Of a stretch of 64,000 nucleotides of DNA, positions 61,600-64,000 are shown piece by piece. This stretch comes from DTU098 sp964498525 (lineage in GTDB: Bacteria; Bacillota; Desulfotomaculia; Desulfotomaculales; Pelotomaculaceae): assembly GCA_964498525.1 (NCBI GenBank), contig CAZCGU010000005.1, forward strand, positions 62,001 to 126,000. Direction: 5' to 3'. The number at the start of each line of letters is the position of its first letter. The first letter of the stretch is position 1. The notes under the pieces were generated by a model. It worked only from the letters and a program-made list of their open reading frames with translations. It was not told where the DNA came from and did no database searches. Position numbers and translations under genes: made by a program.

Positions 61600-61833
61600 T
61601 TGCAGTTTAGGATTTCCGGGCTGGGGCAGCGGGAAATTATTAATCTCGTTGACGGATCCAAATTGGGCTCCGTGAAGGACGCCTATATCGACCTGGAGAG
61701 CGGGCAGGTGCTTTCCCTGGTGCTGACGGGGGAGCGGAAGTATTTTAAGATGTTGAACACCGGCAGCGACGTAATCGTTCCCTGGGAAAGGATCAGGAAA
61801 ATAGGGGTGCATACCGTTCTGGTGGAGGTATAG
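61600..61833 (+). CDS. YlmC/YmxH-family PRC-barrel protein
   Basis: A ~77-residue single PRC-barrel domain (INLVDGSKLGSVKDAYIDLE, VLSLVLTGERKYFKML, IVPWERIRKIG), the pattern of the small YlmC/YmxH sporulation-linked proteins of Firmicutes. TTG 61600 has AGAGG 8 bases upstream; GTG 61591 is an alternative. It lies between murJ and metK. Role not established experimentally for most members. Confidence 0.85.
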   Translation: MQFRISGLGQREIINLVDGSKLGSVKDAYIDLESGQVLSLVLTGERKYFKMLNTGSDVIVPWERIRKIGVHTVLVEV

Positions 61834-61954
61834 CGCCAAAGGGGCAGCACCGCGGTAAGTGTAAGATTTAACCAGGGGGAACGGGGCCCTGAATAAAAAA
61901 GTGATTTCAAGCGGTTCTCAACAATGGAAGCCCGCCCGGACCCTGCGGCTTCTA

Positions 61955-61984
61955 TTGACATTTATCGAGCGATTTTGTTAGAAT
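61955..61984 (+). promoter_or_regulatory. Sigma-A promoter of metK
   Basis: -35 TTGACA (61955-61960), an 18-bp spacer and -10 TAGAAT (61979-61984), about 118 bp before the metK start. Confidence 0.8.
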
Positions 61985-61990
61985 ATATTG

Positions 61991-62102
61991 TACTCTTAAG
62001 TGAAATACAGGCAAGAGGAATAGGGCCCCAGTTCCTTAGAAACCTCTGTTCGGAGGTTTCCTTTGTGGTCTGGGCTTGTACTTTTTGGTAGGGAGGTATT
62101 TT
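61991..62102 (+). promoter_or_regulatory. Structured metK leader, not SAM-I
   Basis: The untranslated leader can form three stems: CTCTT (61993-61997) with AAGAG (62013-62017), a perfect 8-bp hairpin GAAACCTC/GAGGTTTC (62039-62060), and an outer CCCAG/CTGGG pair enclosing that hairpin, followed by CTTTTT. The conserved SAM-I riboswitch core is absent. It may be an attenuator or an unrecognised riboswitch. Confidence 0.5.
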
Positions 62103-63293
62103 ATGACCAGGCGGCTTTTTACTTCTGAATCCGTAACCGAGGGTCACCCCGATAAGGTTGCCGATCAGATTTCCGATGCAGTGCTTGATTCAATTTTAGA
62201 TAGGGACCCTTTGGCCCGCGTGGCTTGTGAAACCCTTGTTACCACCGGCCTGGTCCTGGTAAGCGGCGAAATAACCTGCAACTGTTACGTGGATATTCCC
62301 AGGGTGGTCCGGGAAACGGTTTGCGATATCGGCTACACCCGGGCCAAGTACGGCTTTGACGGCACCACCTGTGCGGTGCTTACCGCCATTGACGAGCAGT
62401 CCTGTGATATTGCCCGGGGGGTGGATCGGGCCATCGAGGTCCGTGACCTCCAAAGTGTTGAGGATGAGCTGGAGACGACGGGGGCGGGGGACCAGGGGAT
62501 GATGTTCGGCTACGCCAGCAATGATACGCCGGAGTTGATGCCCCTGCCGGTTTCCCTGGCCCACGGCCTGGCCAAACGCCTGGCTGTTGTCCGCAAGAGC
62601 CGGGTACTGCCCTATCTGCGGCCCGACGGCAAGACCCAGGTTACGGTGGAATACGAGAACGACCGGCCGGTCCGGCTGGATACCATCATCGTCTCGGCCC
62701 AGCATCACCCCAAAGTTGCCCCGGAGGCAATTCGCCGGGATATCATAACCCAGGTAATCGGCCCGGAGGTCCCGCCGGAATTGTTGGACGACGCCACACG
62801 GATATTTGTGAATCCCACCGGCCGCTTTGTGATTGGCGGACCCCAGGGAGATACGGGTCTGACCGGCCGCAAGATCATCGCCGATACCTACGGCGGAATG
62901 GCCCGTCACGGGGGAGGGGCCTTTTCCGGCAAGGATCCCACCAAGGTCGACCGCTCCGCCAGCTATGCCGCCCGTTATGTGGCCAAGAACATCGTGGCGT
63001 CCGGCCTCGCGGACAAGTGTGAATTCCAAGTGGCTTACGCCATCGGGGTAGCCCGCCCCGTATCCATCAGGGTTGAGACCTTCGGTACAGGCAAGGTCAG
63101 CGATAAAGTCCTGGTGGAACTGGTGCGCAAGCATTTTGACCTGCGTCCGGCGGCCATCATCAGGGATCTTGATTTGCGCCGGCCTCTTTACAGGCAGGTA
63201 GCTGCTTACGGCCACTTCGGCAGGAGCGACCTGGACCTGCCCTGGGAGCGCACGGACAAGGCGGAAGCCCTGAGGCGCGAAGCCGGAATATAA
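62103..63293 (+). CDS. metK: S-adenosylmethionine synthetase
   Basis: A 396-residue enzyme making SAM from methionine and ATP. The N-terminal SESVTEGHPDKVADQISDAV, the ATP loop TTGAGDQGMMFGYA, GRFVIGGPQGDTGLTGRKII and GGGAFSGKDPTKVDRSA are all intact. ATG 62103 has GGGAGG 7 bases upstream. A sigma-A promoter and structured leader precede it, and a terminator follows. It would supply SAM for the radical-SAM activase at the left edge among many other uses. Confidence 0.97.
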   Translation: MTRRLFTSESVTEGHPDKVADQISDAVLDSILDRDPLARVACETLVTTGLVLVSGEITCNCYVDIPRVVRETVCDIGYTRAKYGFDGTTCAVLTAIDEQSCDIARGVDRAIEVRDLQSVEDELETTGAGDQGMMFGYASNDTPELMPLPVSLAHGLAKRLAVVRKSRVLPYLRPDGKTQVTVEYENDRPVRLDTIIVSAQHHPKVAPEAIRRDIITQVIGPEVPPELLDDATRIFVNPTGRFVIGGPQGDTGLTGRKIIADTYGGMARHGGGAFSGKDPTKVDRSASYAARYVAKNIVASGLADKCEFQVAYAIGVARPVSIRVETFGTGKVSDKVLVELVRKHFDLRPAAIIRDLDLRRPLYRQVAAYGHFGRSDLDLPWERTDKAEALRREAGI

Positions 63294-63312
63294 CAGGTTG
63301 AGGCAGCGTCTG

Positions 63313-63337
63313 AAACCGGGAAACTTTCCCGGTTTTT
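63313..63337 (+). terminator. Terminator of metK
   Basis: Stem AACCGGGAAA / TTTCCCGGTT is followed by TTTT, 20 bp past the stop. Confidence 0.9.
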
Positions 63338-63452
63338 TCTATGTTTTCCCGGCCTTTCCTCAATAGACCAGCTTCGCCGGGACACCCTGGGGCACCCCCC
63401 GGGAAAATCCTGCATAAGGTACAGTACCAATGAGTAACGGGGAGGTGGTCCC

Positions 63453-63881
63453 ATGCCTCTTCTGCTTTTGTCCCTGTTCCTGCTGCTGGTGGCGGGCTTC
63501 TGTTATCTGTGGCAACTGGTCCGGGCCAACCGTGGTTCCGCTTCCGGTTCCGGACGGATCCGGTTCCTGCTCCTGGTTCAGGACCAGGAGCCCTGGGTAG
63601 AAGGGTTTTTCCGCAAGCTTTTTTACGGGCTGCGAAACGTACCACAGCTTAAGATTCAGGTGTTCGACAGCGGTTCCAGGGACGCTACGGCAGCTATACT
63701 GGAACTGCTGAGCAGGTACTATCCCCTGGAGGTCCTGGCCGCCGGGGAAGTTGAGGGCCCTGCGGCGGTAAAGGGTTGCGGCGCGGCTAAGGAAGAAAAC
63801 GGTTGCTATTGTGCCGATCTGCGGAAACTGGAGGGGAAAGCCCTTCTTAAAGCAGCTTCTTTTCTGGTCCGGCTTAATTGA
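63453..63881 (+). CDS. Small membrane-anchored protein, glycosyltransferase-like fold remnant
   Basis: A 142-residue protein with one N-terminal membrane helix (LLLLSLFLLLVAGFCYLWQLV) and a soluble domain. Its FLLLVQDQEPWVEGFFRKLF and VFDSGSRDATAAILELLSRY resemble the start of a GT2-type nucleotide-sugar fold, but it is too short for a full enzyme. GGGGAGGTGG precedes ATG. Similar small genes are found after metK in related bacteria. Function unknown. Confidence 0.7.
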   Translation: MPLLLLSLFLLLVAGFCYLWQLVRANRGSASGSGRIRFLLLVQDQEPWVEGFFRKLFYGLRNVPQLKIQVFDSGSRDATAAILELLSRYYPLEVLAAGEVEGPAAVKGCGAAKEENGCYCADLRKLEGKALLKAASFLVRLN

Positions 63882-63932
63882 TCGCAGGTAAATTCCCGGG
63901 TTTGTCGAAATAACCATTCGAGGTGGGATGCT

Positions 63933-64000
63933 TTGCGGGAAAAACAGGGAACCGCACACATTCTTTATATCTGGCTGGTGGTGGGTCTGGCTGCCTGGCA
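63933..64000 (+). CDS. Start of an unidentified gene cut by the right edge
   Basis: A TTG (63933) with GAGGTGG 6 bases upstream opens a frame with a hydrophobic segment (ILYIWLVVGLAAW) after a short charged start. Only about 22 residues are visible, so no family can be named. Confidence 0.45.
   Translation, partial: MREKQGTAHILYIWLVVGLAAW

Noticed and set aside
62196..63215. 339-residue frame antisense to metK
   Set aside because: Shadow of a highly conserved gene; no ribosome site or recognisable motif.

Overview
The window looks like chromosomal DNA from a spore-forming, anaerobic Firmicute of the Desulfotomaculum/Pelotomaculum type (Peptococcaceae sensu lato). This is inferred from spoIIID next to an mreB/mbl homologue, strong AGGAGG-type ribosome binding sites with many TTG and GTG starts, moderately high GC, oxygen-sensitive glycyl-radical chemistry, SLH-anchored surface proteins with CsaB, and a palindromic GGGACAGGTCCC-type dispersed repeat. 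No rRNA, tRNA, CRISPR array, prophage or transposase gene was seen.

Region 1 (1-8,800) is a catabolic island. A glycyl radical enzyme, a GlcG/HbpS-like protein and the (edge-truncated) radical-SAM activase form a minus-strand operon. It is divergent from a PocR-domain histidine kinase, an AraC-type response regulator and a nitrilase, whose upstream region carries a good sigma-54 -24/-12 element. A nitrile-to-carboxylate-to-radical-enzyme route is possible but is inference.

Region 2 (8,868-18,400) holds a large secreted surface protein (DUF11/SdrD-type repeats), a TetR-controlled membrane-fusion-protein/ABC export operon with a visible promoter and operator, and spoIIID.

Region 3 (18,500-41,500) is envelope-centred: MreB/Mbl, an SLH-anchored subtilase with a frameshifted low-complexity tail, an ECF sigma/anti-sigma pair, four copper-amine-oxidase-N ('stalk') domain proteins including a probable S-layer protein, a TolC-like protein, MarR, two membrane-fusion adaptors without a visible pump, an SLH protein, a TagA/WecG transferase and CsaB. 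A degenerate ~31-bp tandem array (30,500-30,835), a 34-bp exact direct repeat and a ~235-nt structured RNA candidate (40,760-41,000) also lie here.

Region 4 (41,700-52,300) is a cell-wall-polymer locus: LCP ligase, O-antigen-ligase-like polymerase, two glycosyltransferases, a DUF4330 protein, FabZ, TagO/WecA, GalU and a UDP-sugar epimerase. Together with CsaB, TagA and the phosphoglucomutase and MurJ further right, these could build and attach a pyruvylated secondary polymer that holds the SLH proteins.

Region 5 (52,300-58,100) is accessory: a BlaI/BlaR1-type pair with twin operators, a WYL-type regulator, a broken gamma-glutamylcyclotransferase, several small ORFs, and two palindrome-bounded repeat cassettes that carry the 3' end of a small gene whose intact copy sits next door.

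Region 6 (58,300-64,000) is core: phosphoglucomutase, MurJ, a YlmC/YmxH PRC-barrel protein, metK behind a sigma-A promoter and a structured leader that is not a SAM-I riboswitch, then a small membrane protein and the start of another gene.

All calls rest on reading the sequence and knowledge of families; no database search was possible.
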